Shown: positions 1 through 6,025 of the stretch, one piece after another
Layout of the letters: each line of letters opens with the position of its first letter
Position numbering within the stretch: the first letter of the stretch is position 1
DNA from: Gemmatimonadota bacterium
GTDB lineage: Bacteria > Gemmatimonadota > Gemmatimonadetes > Longimicrobiales > Longimicrobiaceae
DNA length: 6,435 nucleotides
NCBI GenBank assembly: GCA_019240375.1
Contig: JAFAYN010000364.1
Span: 1-6,435 of the forward strand
Direction of reading: 5' to 3'
Notes under the pieces: generated by a model
Told to the model about the DNA's origin: nothing
What the model saw: the letters and a program-made list of their open reading frames with translations, nothing else
Database searches by the model: none
Translations under genes and position numbers: made by a program

Positions 1-157
1 TGTTCCCCAGGCCGGCGCGGCGCACCTCCCCGGCGATCACCTTGGCGGCGAAGGCGATGTCGTAGAGGATGTTGCTGAACGCCCCGGTGGCCTCGGGGAA
101 CTGGCGCTCCTCTTCGATGATGTGCCGCTCGATGGTGACGACGGATCCTTTTGTCAC
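1..157 (-). CDS. fbp: Fructose-1,6-bisphosphatase class I, N-terminal part (partial, runs off left edge)
   Basis: This cytosolic enzyme hydrolyses fructose 1,6-bisphosphate to fructose 6-phosphate in gluconeogenesis. Only the first 52 codons are in the window. They read TIERHIIEEERQFPEATGAF, then a helix ending in GEVRRAGLGN. This matches the class I family N-terminus, where E. coli Fbp has a comparable '...ATGE...NKAGL' pattern. The metal and substrate sites lie outside the window. The start is a GTG at 157. An in-frame TAG lies about 60 bases upstream with no ATG, GTG or TTG between, so this is the only sensible start. A Shine-Dalgarno-like AGAGGG sits at 161-166, only 3-4 bases upstream. 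The preceding zincin gene ends 13 bases before the start, so the two are probably co-transcribed. Family recognition comes from the short N-terminal segment alone, so it is good but not absolute. Confidence 0.85.
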   Translation of the reverse strand, partial: MTKGSVVTIERHIIEEERQFPEATGAFSNILYDIAFAAKVIAGEVRRAGLGN

Positions 158-160
158 TGG

Positions 161-166
161 CCCTCT
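161..166 (-). promoter_or_regulatory. Shine-Dalgarno site of fbp
   Basis: AGAGGG on the minus strand lies 3-4 bases before the GTG start of fbp. It is the clearest ribosome binding site in the window and supports the non-ATG start. Confidence 0.5.
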
Positions 167-170
167 GAGG

Positions 171-569
171 TCAGGAAGGGTGGTTCTCGGAGACGCGCTT
201 TTCCGCGTCCCTCGCTTCTAGCTCGTACCGGTTGTTCCAGTATCCTCGACGGATACTCTCCAGGGTGTACCGGACCGGGAAGAGCCGGTCGGACTCCCAC
301 TGCCTGACGTGGGTCAGCTCGTGGACCAGCAGGTCGCGCGAAAGGCTCACCTCCGGGTGCACGATGATCGTCCGCCCCAGCGTGACGGCGGCCGCGGGCC
401 CCTTCATCCGGCCGAGCACCCCGCCGATCGCGGGGATCAGGCGCCCCTCGCGCAGCGTCACCCGCCCGGGGAGGCTTTCCCGCGGAAGGTCGGCCGGGAG
501 GTCGATCCGCCGCCCGAACACCGGCGCCAGGACCCGCTCGACCAGGCTCACGGCTCGATCCGCCGCCAC
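171..569 (-). CDS. Small zincin-like protein with HELTH motif (DUF4157-like)
   Basis: This is a 132-residue protein of unproven function. It carries HELTHVRQWE at residues 83-92, with the zincin HExxH signature at His83-Glu84-His87. About 30 residues on is NRYELEARDAE, where Glu116 or Glu118 could be the third zinc ligand. That arrangement resembles DUF4157-type domains. No signal peptide or membrane segment is visible, and it is probably soluble and cytoplasmic. The longest reading starts at GTG 569 and overlaps the comEC end by 22 bases. A second GTG at 549-551 (residue 7) overlaps the comEC TGA as GTGA, a classic translational-coupling arrangement, and would give 126 residues. Neither has a strong ribosome binding site. 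fbp begins 13 bases after its stop. Protease activity is inferred from the motif only; many small DUF4157-like proteins are uncharacterised. Confidence 0.75.
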   Translation of the reverse strand: MAADRAVSLVERVLAPVFGRRIDLPADLPRESLPGRVTLREGRLIPAIGGVLGRMKGPAAAVTLGRTIIVHPEVSLSRDLLVHELTHVRQWESDRLFPVRYTLESIRRGYWNNRYELEARDAEKRVSENHPS

Positions 570-2917
570 CCGGAGTTCCCGCCCCCGGCGACCCGGATCG
601 ACACCGTCCCCTCACGGTCGGTGCGGACCACCGGGACGTGGTGCGCGGCCAGCCGTGCCAGCGTCTCGGGGGTGGGGTGGCCGTAGCGGTTGCGCCGTCC
701 CACCGAGACCGCCGCGAGCTCCGGGCGCACCGCGTCGAGGAGCGCGTCCGAGGTGGAGGTGCGGCTCCCGTGGTGCCCCACCTTGAGCACCTGGGAGCGC
801 AGCGAGTCGCCGTAGCGCTCCACCAGGCGGCCCTCCACCTCCGTGTCCGCGTCCCCCGTGAGCAGGGCCGCGAAGCTCCCGTAACGAAGCTGCATCACCG
901 CGCTAATCTTGTTCGCTTCCGGATTTGCGTCAAGCATCGCTTGCACCGGCCAGAGGAAGGCGAGGGTCACTCCGTCCAGGCTCAGCGTCCGCCCCTGCCG
1001 CGCCGCCACCCACGCGGTTCCCCGCTCCTGCGCCGTATGCAGAGTTTCCAGGTACAGCGGCTTCCCCACCGCGAGCCCCGGCTCCACCAGCCGCCCCACC
1101 TCCACGCCGCGCAGCACCGCGGGCGCCCCACCGATGTGGTCCGCGTCGGGGTGGGTCACCACCAGCGCCTCCAGGCGGCTCACCCCGTGCTCGCGCAGGA
1201 AGGGGAGGACGCGCCGCTCCCCCGCGTCGAAGTGCTCCCCCCGCGGCCCCGCATCCACCAGGATCCAGCGGTCGGCGGGGGTGCGGATGGCGATGGCGTC
1301 CCCCTGCCCCACGTCGAGGAAGTGGATCTCCAGCCCGGTGTCGTGGGACGCGGCCAGCGCCGGCACGGCCAGGAAGGCCGCGCCCGCGGCTCCCATCGCC
1401 ACGGCCCAGCGGACCGCCGCCCGCATCCGCGCCCCGGCATCCAGCGCCAGGAGCACCGCCGCCGCGACGACCGCCCAGAGCCCCCACTGTGGAGGCGCCA
1501 CCGCGTGGTGTCCCCAGGGAACCGAGGCTGCAAAGCTGGCCACGCGACTCAACAGGTCCAGTGCAAGCCCGGTGCCGTCCGCAAACAGATGTCCGAGGGG
1601 GGGAACCAGCGGCTCCGTCAGCGCCCCGGCGCCGATCCCGACCAGCGCCAGGCTGGTGAGCGGGATCGCGGGGAGGTTCGCCAGGATCGAGATCGGAGCC
1701 ACCTGTCCGAACTGCGCCGCCGTCGCCGGAGCGGTCGCCACGAAGGCGGCGACGCTCACCACCAGCGGCTCGACGAGGAGACGACCGATGCGGCCGTGGC
1801 GCCACACCGCGGGGATCCGCTTCATCATCGCGCCGCGCAGGAGGAGGATCCCCAGCACACCCGCGTACGAGAGCTGGAACCCGGGGTCCAGAACGGAAGC
1901 AGGGTTCACCGCCAGGATCACCAGCGCGGAAGCGGCGACGACGGGAAGGGCGGCGGAGGGACGCTGCAGGAGGATGGCCGCCAGCCCCAGCCCGACCATG
2001 ATCCCGGAGCGTACCGCCGACGCGGGGGCGCCGATCACGGCCAGGTAGAGCGTCATCAGCGCGATGGTCGCCCAGATCACCGGGACGCGCGGGACGCGGA
2101 GCGCCCTCCCCAGCAGGAGGAGCACCCCGGCGAGGAGGGCGACGTGTCCCCCGGAGATCGCGAGCAGGTGGACCAGGCCGCTCTGCGCGAAGACGGTGTT
2201 CAGCGCGGGGTCCAGCCCCTCGCGCCGCCCCAGCACCAGCGCGTCCGCGAGCGAGGCATGCGCGCCGAACACCCGGTACAGGTGCGCCTCCGCCCGCCCG
2301 CGCAGCGTCAGGAGCGGGTGGGCGACCAGGCTGGGCGGCGTGCTCCCGGTGATCCCGCGCAGTTCCAGGAACCCCGCGAAGGACGGGTCGCGCGGCCAGG
2401 CGCTCGGTGTCACCGGGGGCGAGGAGCGGGACCAGACACCCCTCGCGACGACCTCTGCTCCCGCGAGCATCGGCGCTGTCCTTTCAGGGAGCCGGACCCG
2501 CACCTCTCCGCCGCACCCGGGGATCAGTTCTCGCCCCGCGCGCACTTCTGTGACCTCCAGCGGGAGGAGCGGGACGGGATCGTCCTCGGTCGCCCCGCGG
2601 AAGTCGGCGCCCAGGACCCCGCGTACCGTCAGCCGGACTCCCTCGGGGAAGCGGGCCCGGCAGTCGTCGCGCGCGGCCCGGTTCCCGCCCGCGCCCAGCG
2701 CCGCCCCGGCGAGCGCGAAGGCGACCAGTAGCGCGGGAGGGAGGGACGGCCCGCCCGTGGTCCGCGGGCGCTCCCGCCCGAGCACCACCCCGCCGGCCAG
2801 GACGAGGACCGCGCCGGCGCCGAGCAGGAGGACGGACCCGCCGAAACGAAGCCCGGGGAGGAGACCGGTGAGAAATACGAGGAAGGCGGTGACCAGCGGG
2901 AGGGAAAGGTAGGTCAT
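548..2917 (-). CDS. comEC: ComEC/Rec2-type DNA internalization channel
   Basis: ComEC is the inner-membrane channel that carries transforming single-stranded DNA into the cytoplasm. This 789-residue reading is full length for the family. Domains in order: two or three hydrophobic N-terminal helices (about 1-77); an OB-fold-like DUF4131 region (about 85-200); the multi-helix competence domain (about 215-520); and a C-terminal metallo-beta-lactamase-like domain (about 527-780). The competence domain shows SGLVHLLAISGGHVA at 246-260, DPGFQLSYAGVLGI at 344-357 and ISILANLPAIPL at 409-420. The C-terminal domain shows LDVGQGD at 534-540, THPDADHIGG at 588-597 (HxDxDH metal ligands), LTGDAD at 686-691, HHGS at 715-718 and GHPTP at 746-750. 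Its nuclease-type motifs therefore look intact, as expected for a form that degrades the non-transported strand. The only cysteines are Cys86 and Cys135, both in the OB-like loop. The ATG at 2915-2917 has no visible Shine-Dalgarno sequence. The zincin and fbp follow closely. Confidence 0.96.
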   Translation of the reverse strand: MTYLSLPLVTAFLVFLTGLLPGLRFGGSVLLLGAGAVLVLAGGVVLGRERPRTTGGPSLPPALLVAFALAGAALGAGGNRAARDDCRARFPEGVRLTVRGVLGADFRGATEDDPVPLLPLEVTEVRAGRELIPGCGGEVRVRLPERTAPMLAGAEVVARGVWSRSSPPVTPSAWPRDPSFAGFLELRGITGSTPPSLVAHPLLTLRGRAEAHLYRVFGAHASLADALVLGRREGLDPALNTVFAQSGLVHLLAISGGHVALLAGVLLLLGRALRVPRVPVIWATIALMTLYLAVIGAPASAVRSGIMVGLGLAAILLQRPSAALPVVAASALVILAVNPASVLDPGFQLSYAGVLGILLLRGAMMKRIPAVWRHGRIGRLLVEPLVVSVAAFVATAPATAAQFGQVAPISILANLPAIPLTSLALVGIGAGALTEPLVPPLGHLFADGTGLALDLLSRVASFAASVPWGHHAVAPPQWGLWAVVAAAVLLALDAGARMRAAVRWAVAMGAAGAAFLAVPALAASHDTGLEIHFLDVGQGDAIAIRTPADRWILVDAGPRGEHFDAGERRVLPFLREHGVSRLEALVVTHPDADHIGGAPAVLRGVEVGRLVEPGLAVGKPLYLETLHTAQERGTAWVAARQGRTLSLDGVTLAFLWPVQAMLDANPEANKISAVMQLRYGSFAALLTGDADTEVEGRLVERYGDSLRSQVLKVGHHGSRTSTSDALLDAVRPELAAVSVGRRNRYGHPTPETLARLAAHHVPVVRTDREGTVSIRVAGGGNSGWRRIEP

Positions 2918-2973
2918 GGAGTGAGGATACGTATGCGGATTGTCGCGAACAGAGCTTCGGCAGGGGCGAGCGG

Positions 2974-3003
2974 TCGGGGCGGCCCGGCGCCGGGCCGCCC
3001 CGA
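2974..3003. repeat. 30-base perfect palindrome between the S74 gene and comEC
   Basis: The two 15-base halves are exact reverse complements, centred on GGCGCC at about 2988/2989 and made almost wholly of G and C. As RNA it would fold into a very stable stem of about 13 bp with a tetraloop. It begins 27 bases past the S74 gene stop and ends 57 bases before the comEC start. No T-run follows on either strand, so it is not a textbook intrinsic terminator. It may still end or stabilise the S74 transcript, or bind a protein dimer. Confidence 0.7.
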
Positions 3004-3004
3004 A

Positions 3005-3024
3005 GCGGGAGCGCGGGCTCCCGC
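3005..3024 (-). terminator. Second hairpin just after the S74 gene (possible terminator part)
   Basis: GCGGGAG at 3005-3011 pairs with CTCCCGC at 3018-3024 across a 6-base loop. It lies 5 bases downstream of the S74 stop codon and is separated by one base from the larger palindrome. The tandem hairpins suggest a transcript 3' end. No U-tract is present, so the terminator role is inferred from position and fold only. Confidence 0.4.
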
Positions 3025-3029
3025 CGGTG

Positions 3030-4103
3030 CTACTTGTGGGAGGCCCCCGCGGCGAGCGCCGCCTCGAGGCGGTCCAGCCGCGCCTTCAGCTCGGCGTTCT
3101 CCTCGCGCAGCGCGCGGATCTCCTCCGCCTGCGTGGCGGTGCGGCGCTCCAGCGCCTTGGCGGCGGCCAGGGCCACGCCGTCGGCGTCGATGGTGGCGAT
3201 GGTCGTCTCGTTGGCGCCCAGCCCGAAGGCGGCGCGGAAGTCCTGCGCCGTGGGGCCCAGGTGGCGGATGGCGTTGTCCTCGGCCTTGTAGCTCCAGGTG
3301 CTGATCGGCATCTGCCGGAGCCGCGCCAGCACGTCCTCGCCCGTCACCCGCCCGAACAGGTGCTTGCGGTTCACGTCCGACGAGTTGGTCCAGGTGCCGC
3401 CGGAGGAAAGGAACGCCCCGGTGCTGGTGGCGATCATCGTCCCGCTCTGGCCGAAGTACTCGGTGGGACACGCGGTGCCCAGGTTGGACACCGAGGCGCC
3501 GCCGAACGCCACGCCCGTGCTCAGGTTGCTGCTGGTGAAGATCCGGAAGCCGCACGCCACGCGGAAGGTGGCCTGGTGGGCGTTGCCCGCGCGGGTCGAG
3601 TCGGCCGAGGAGCGATCCGAGAAGACGAAGCTCCCCTGCCGCGCGTTGGTGTGCGCGTGGTAGCCCAGCGCGACGGACGCCGCGCCGGAGGCCGTGTTGT
3701 CCTCGCCGATCGCCACGCTCGAGATGTTCGCCGCGGTGCTGCGTACCCCGAGCGCGACCCCGTTGTCGCCGCTGGCGCGGACGTTCTCGCCGATGGCCAC
3801 CGAGTAGTTCCCGATGTTGGCGTCGTCCCACTGCGTCCCGTTGATGTAGCCGGCGCGGAAGGCGGCCTTCCCGGGATACCACATCATCCGGGTCCCCGAC
3901 CCCTCCGCCGGGATCCCCCCGGAGAAGCCACCGCTGTATTCGCCCCCGAAGATGGTGCCCCCGTCCACGTTCACGCGGAAGAGGCTCTTCCCGCTCCAGC
4001 TGGCGGCGATCACCGAGTCCGGGGTCTGCGCGTGCAGAGTGGACGCCAAAGCCGGGAGCAGAGCGCCGAGCAGGAGCGCGATGCGGCGTGTTGCCTTGTT
4101 CAT
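3030..4103 (-). CDS. Secreted YadA-head-like repeat protein with C-terminal S74 chaperone domain
   Basis: This 357-residue secreted or surface protein has unknown partners. Residues 1-25 form a signal peptide (basic MNKATRR, hydrophobic core, likely cut after LHA). A Gly-rich section containing GTRMMWYPGKAAFRAG (about 70-85) follows. Residues 101-170 carry about five 14-residue units of the SVAIG/GVALG type seen in YadA-like trimeric beta-roll heads. Residues 241-318 look like the S74 intramolecular chaperone of endosialidase and tail-fibre proteins: SSDVNRK at 241-247, RHLGPTAQDFRAAFG at 280-294 and TIDADGVALAAAKAL at 304-318. A predicted coiled coil (319-351) ends the protein. In S74 families the domain drives trimerisation and then cuts itself off at the Ser of SDxxxK; Ser242 and Lys247 have that spacing. 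The only cysteines are Cys184 and Cys212. No phage genes are nearby, so it is probably a host envelope protein rather than a virion fibre. Its ligand cannot be told. Confidence 0.88.
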   Translation of the reverse strand: MNKATRRIALLLGALLPALASTLHAQTPDSVIAASWSGKSLFRVNVDGGTIFGGEYSGGFSGGIPAEGSGTRMMWYPGKAAFRAGYINGTQWDDANIGNYSVAIGENVRASGDNGVALGVRSTAANISSVAIGEDNTASGAASVALGYHAHTNARQGSFVFSDRSSADSTRAGNAHQATFRVACGFRIFTSSNLSTGVAFGGASVSNLGTACPTEYFGQSGTMIATSTGAFLSSGGTWTNSSDVNRKHLFGRVTGEDVLARLRQMPISTWSYKAEDNAIRHLGPTAQDFRAAFGLGANETTIATIDADGVALAAAKALERRTATQAEEIRALREENAELKARLDRLEAALAAGASHK

Positions 4104-4151
4104 GTCAGGGCTGCTTCGAGAGATGTGGTGAAGGGGGGGATCCGCGCCGGA

Positions 4152-4196
4152 CGGGAAGGGCGGCTGGGCCGCGGGCCGGTCCGGGGTACCTTCCCG
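4152..4196 (-). other. Leader hairpin upstream of the S74 gene
   Basis: CGGGAAGG at 4152-4159 is the reverse complement of CCTTCCCG at 4189-4196. Outward G-U and G-C pairs bring the stem to about 10 bp. The 29-base loop is itself GC-rich and can fold further. It lies 49-93 bases before the S74 start, so it would sit in the 5' untranslated region if the promoter is upstream. Its role is unknown. Confidence 0.4.
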
Positions 4197-4200
4197 CCGG

Positions 4201-4229
4201 ATTTTCAGGGGAGTGGAGCCGTAAGATAA
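4201..4229 (-). promoter_or_regulatory. Weak candidate promoter for the S74 gene
   Basis: This is one of the few AT-rich patches in the window. On the minus strand TTATCT (4229-4224) and GAAAAT (4206-4201) are 17 bases apart, with partial matches to -35 and -10 hexamers (3/6 and 4/6). A start site near 4194 would give a leader of about 90 bases. The match is poor and promoter consensus in this lineage is not known to me. Confidence 0.2.
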
Positions 4230-4263
4230 TGCGGAGACCCGCGGTCGCGGAAGTGTGCTCCGC
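4219..4263 (-). terminator. Terminator-like hairpin after the DUF1049 gene
   Basis: On the minus strand GCGGAG (4263-4258) pairs with CTCCGC (4236-4231). Between them CCGC and GCGG (4250-4247 and 4242-4239) form an inner stem with a GACC loop. The structure starts 5 bases after the gene's stop codon and is followed by ATTATCTTA, a short T-rich stretch that is rare in this GC-rich DNA. That fits termination of the glyA-miaB-DUF1049 transcript, though the U-tract is weak. Confidence 0.4.
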
Positions 4264-4268
4264 CGGTG

Positions 4269-4574
4269 CTACGACAGGTCGGAGCCGGAGTAGTCCGGGC
4301 CGGTCCAGCTGTGGGGGTACTCCTCGCGCGGAATCGGGGTCGCGCGCTCCCGCTCCGCCAGCGCGCGGCGCACCCGCAGGTCGTGGCGGAGCCCCAGGAG
4401 GAACATGGCGAGCATCCCCAGCAGGAACGACCCCATCACCAGCAGGGTGGTCGGGGCGCGGTAGAAGGTGGCGACCCCCAGGTGGAGGACGGCCGACTCG
4501 CCCCGGTTCCCGTACGCGAAGAGCGCGGCCAGCAGGGCGAGGGCGACGCCGCCGATCCAGCTCCCGCGGCTCAT
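4269..4574 (-). CDS. LapA/DUF1049-domain small membrane protein
   Basis: This 101-residue inner-membrane protein has two hydrophobic helices, at about residues 5-20 and 43-62. They are joined by a short loop reading ESAVLHLGVATFYRAPTT. A basic stretch RHDLRVRRALAERER (63-77) and a polar C-terminal tail rich in acidic and hydroxyl residues follow. The helix-loop-helix plan, with N..E...L.LGV... before the second helix and an Arg-rich segment after it, is typical of LapA/DUF1049 proteins. In enterobacteria LapA acts with LapB in lipopolysaccharide assembly; whether that role holds here is unknown, and no lapB is in the window. The ATG at 4572-4574 overlaps the miaB TGA as ATGA, indicating translational coupling, and a terminator-like hairpin follows. 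The family call rests on topology and pattern, so other small two-helix proteins are possible. Confidence 0.75.
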   Translation of the reverse strand: MSRGSWIGGVALALLAALFAYGNRGESAVLHLGVATFYRAPTTLLVMGSFLLGMLAMFLLGLRHDLRVRRALAERERATPIPREEYPHSWTGPDYSGSDLS

Positions 4575-5959
4575 GCCACCGGCTCGGCGGCCACCGCGCT
4601 CTCCACCAGCTCCCCGCCGAAGGTGGCGCCGGTGGTCGACACCAGCCGCACCTCCGCGAAGCCGCCGATCAGCGACTCGGGCCCCTCGAAGGTGACCACC
4701 TTGTTGGACTCGGTGCGCCCCTGCAGCCCGCCGCGGCGCCCGGTCTTTTCCACCAGCACCTCCTCCACGCATCCCACCTCGGCGCGGTAGATCTCCGCCT
4801 GGATCTCGCGGTGGGTGGCGATCAGCCGCTCCAGGCGCGCCTGCCCCACCTCGTCCGGGACGAACTGCTCGGCCGGGAGGCGCGTGGCCGGGGTCCCGTC
4901 GCGCAGGGAGTATTTGTACATGAAGGCGTCGTCGTAGCGGACGGTACGCATCAGGTCGAGCGTGGCTTCGTACTCCTCGTCCGTCTCGCCGGGGAAGGCG
5001 ACGATCACGTCGGTGGACAGCGCGATGTGCGGGATCGCCTCGCGCACCCACTCGATCTTTTCCAGGTACTGCTCCACCGTGTAGCGCCGCAGCATCCGCT
5101 TGAGCGTCCGGTTGTGGCCGGACTGTACCGGGAGGTGGAGCTGGCTGCACACCGTGGGCTCCTCGGCCATCACCTCCACCAGATCGCGGGTGAAGTCGTT
5201 GGGATGCGGCGAGGTGAAGCGGACGCGCCGGATCCCGTCCACGCGCGCCACCTCGCGCAGGAGGCGGGGGAAGCTCCAGTCGCCGTGCTCGTACGAGTTG
5301 ACCGTCTGCCCCAGCAGGGTGACCTCGGGAACGCCGTCGGCGGCCAGGGCGCGCACCTCGGCCAGGATCTGCTCCGGGTCGCGGTTCTTCTCGTCGCCGC
5401 GGACGTAGGGGACGATGCAGTAGGTGCAGCGGTAGTTGCACCCGCGCTGGATCGGCACCCACGCCGACACCGCCGAGGTGCGGCGCGCGGTGATCCCCTC
5501 GTAGTTCTCGAACGGGTCGAAGCCGAGCACGGTCAGCCCACCCTTCGGCGCGCCCATCACCGGGAGCGACGAGCGCGGCGACGGCTTCGGGGGAGCGGGA
5601 GCGAGCGACGCCAGCTTCTCCGGGAGCTGGCGGTACGCATCGGGGCCCATCACCAGGTCCACCTGCCCGGCGTGCTTGAGGAGGTCCTCCCCCATCCGCT
5701 GCGCCATGCACCCGGTGACGCCGATCAGCAGCTCCGGGCGGCTCTGCCGGATCTGCTGGAGCTGGCCCACGCGGCCGATCACCCGCTGCTCCGCGTGGTC
5801 GCGGATGGCGCAGGTGTTGACCAGGATCACGTCCGCCTCCTCCGCGGAGTCGGCGGCGGTGTACCCCTGTTCGGCCAGGATGCCGTACATCAGCTCGGAG
5901 TCGCTGATGTTCATCTGGCACCCGTACGTCTCGATGTAGGCTCGCTTCTGCTGCGACAT
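4571..5959 (-). CDS. miaB: tRNA-2-methylthio-N6-isopentenyladenosine37 synthase (MiaB)
   Basis: MiaB is a cytosolic radical-SAM enzyme that adds a methylthio group to C2 of i6A37 in tRNA, giving ms2i6A. The 462-residue protein has all three expected domains. The UPF0004 domain (about 6-118) carries the three auxiliary-cluster cysteines: Cys14 in YGCQMN, Cys50 in VNTCAIRDHAEQRV and Cys84 in VTGCMAQR. The radical-SAM domain (about 160-385) has CNYRCTYC (Cys174, 178, 181), HLPVQSGHNRTLKRM (275-289), DVIVAFPGETDEEY (317-330) and YSLRDGTPA (350-358). A TRAM domain (about 386-452) contains GLQGRTESNKVVTF. A Pro-rich linker at about 119-134 separates the first two domains. The ATG at 5957-5959 is chosen because the protein then begins MSQQKRAYIETYGCQ, as in the family. 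An upstream GTG at 6010 would add 17 residues lacking family character. glyA ends 66 bases upstream, and the DUF1049 gene overlaps the stop. Confidence 0.97.
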   Translation of the reverse strand: MSQQKRAYIETYGCQMNISDSELMYGILAEQGYTAADSAEEADVILVNTCAIRDHAEQRVIGRVGQLQQIRQSRPELLIGVTGCMAQRMGEDLLKHAGQVDLVMGPDAYRQLPEKLASLAPAPPKPSPRSSLPVMGAPKGGLTVLGFDPFENYEGITARRTSAVSAWVPIQRGCNYRCTYCIVPYVRGDEKNRDPEQILAEVRALAADGVPEVTLLGQTVNSYEHGDWSFPRLLREVARVDGIRRVRFTSPHPNDFTRDLVEVMAEEPTVCSQLHLPVQSGHNRTLKRMLRRYTVEQYLEKIEWVREAIPHIALSTDVIVAFPGETDEEYEATLDLMRTVRYDDAFMYKYSLRDGTPATRLPAEQFVPDEVGQARLERLIATHREIQAEIYRAEVGCVEEVLVEKTGRRGGLQGRTESNKVVTFEGPESLIGGFAEVRLVSTTGATFGGELVESAVAAEPVA

Positions 5960-6025
5960 GGTTCGACTGCTGGATGAGGGTCCCGCGAGGATCGGCCTGT
6001 TACACCGCACCCCCGCGCAGGGTCC

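Noticed and set aside
154..615. 153-codon minus-strand frame overlapping the zincin gene
   Set aside because: It has low-complexity Arg/Gly/Pro composition and lies in a different frame from the HELTH-containing protein, which has clear domain character.
638..2731. 697-codon plus-strand open frame
   Set aside because: It lies antisense to comEC and its product is an Arg/Pro/Gly/His-rich string with no recognisable motif. Long antisense frames are expected in about 70% GC DNA with strong third-position bias.
3030..4103. Prophage remnant suggested by the tail-fibre domain
   Set aside because: No capsid, terminase, integrase, tail or lysis genes adjoin it. The protein has a signal peptide and sits among housekeeping genes with similar base composition.
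2940..4229. 429-codon plus-strand open frame
   Set aside because: It is antisense to the S74 gene and reads as repetitive Arg/Gly/Val/His sequence with no motif.
4269..5921. 550-codon minus-strand frame ending in the DUF1049 sequence
   Set aside because: Only its last 101 residues are a real protein. The upstream part is an out-of-frame reading of miaB, rich in Arg, Pro and Gly, so it is not a fusion.
4088..5977. 629-codon plus-strand open frame
   Set aside because: It is antisense to miaB and the DUF1049 gene, with low-complexity composition and no domain. It is a shadow of the real genes.
5960..6025. Possible terminator or regulatory RNA between glyA and miaB
   Set aside because: Only a short AGGGTCC direct repeat is visible. 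There is no stable stem and no T-rich tract.
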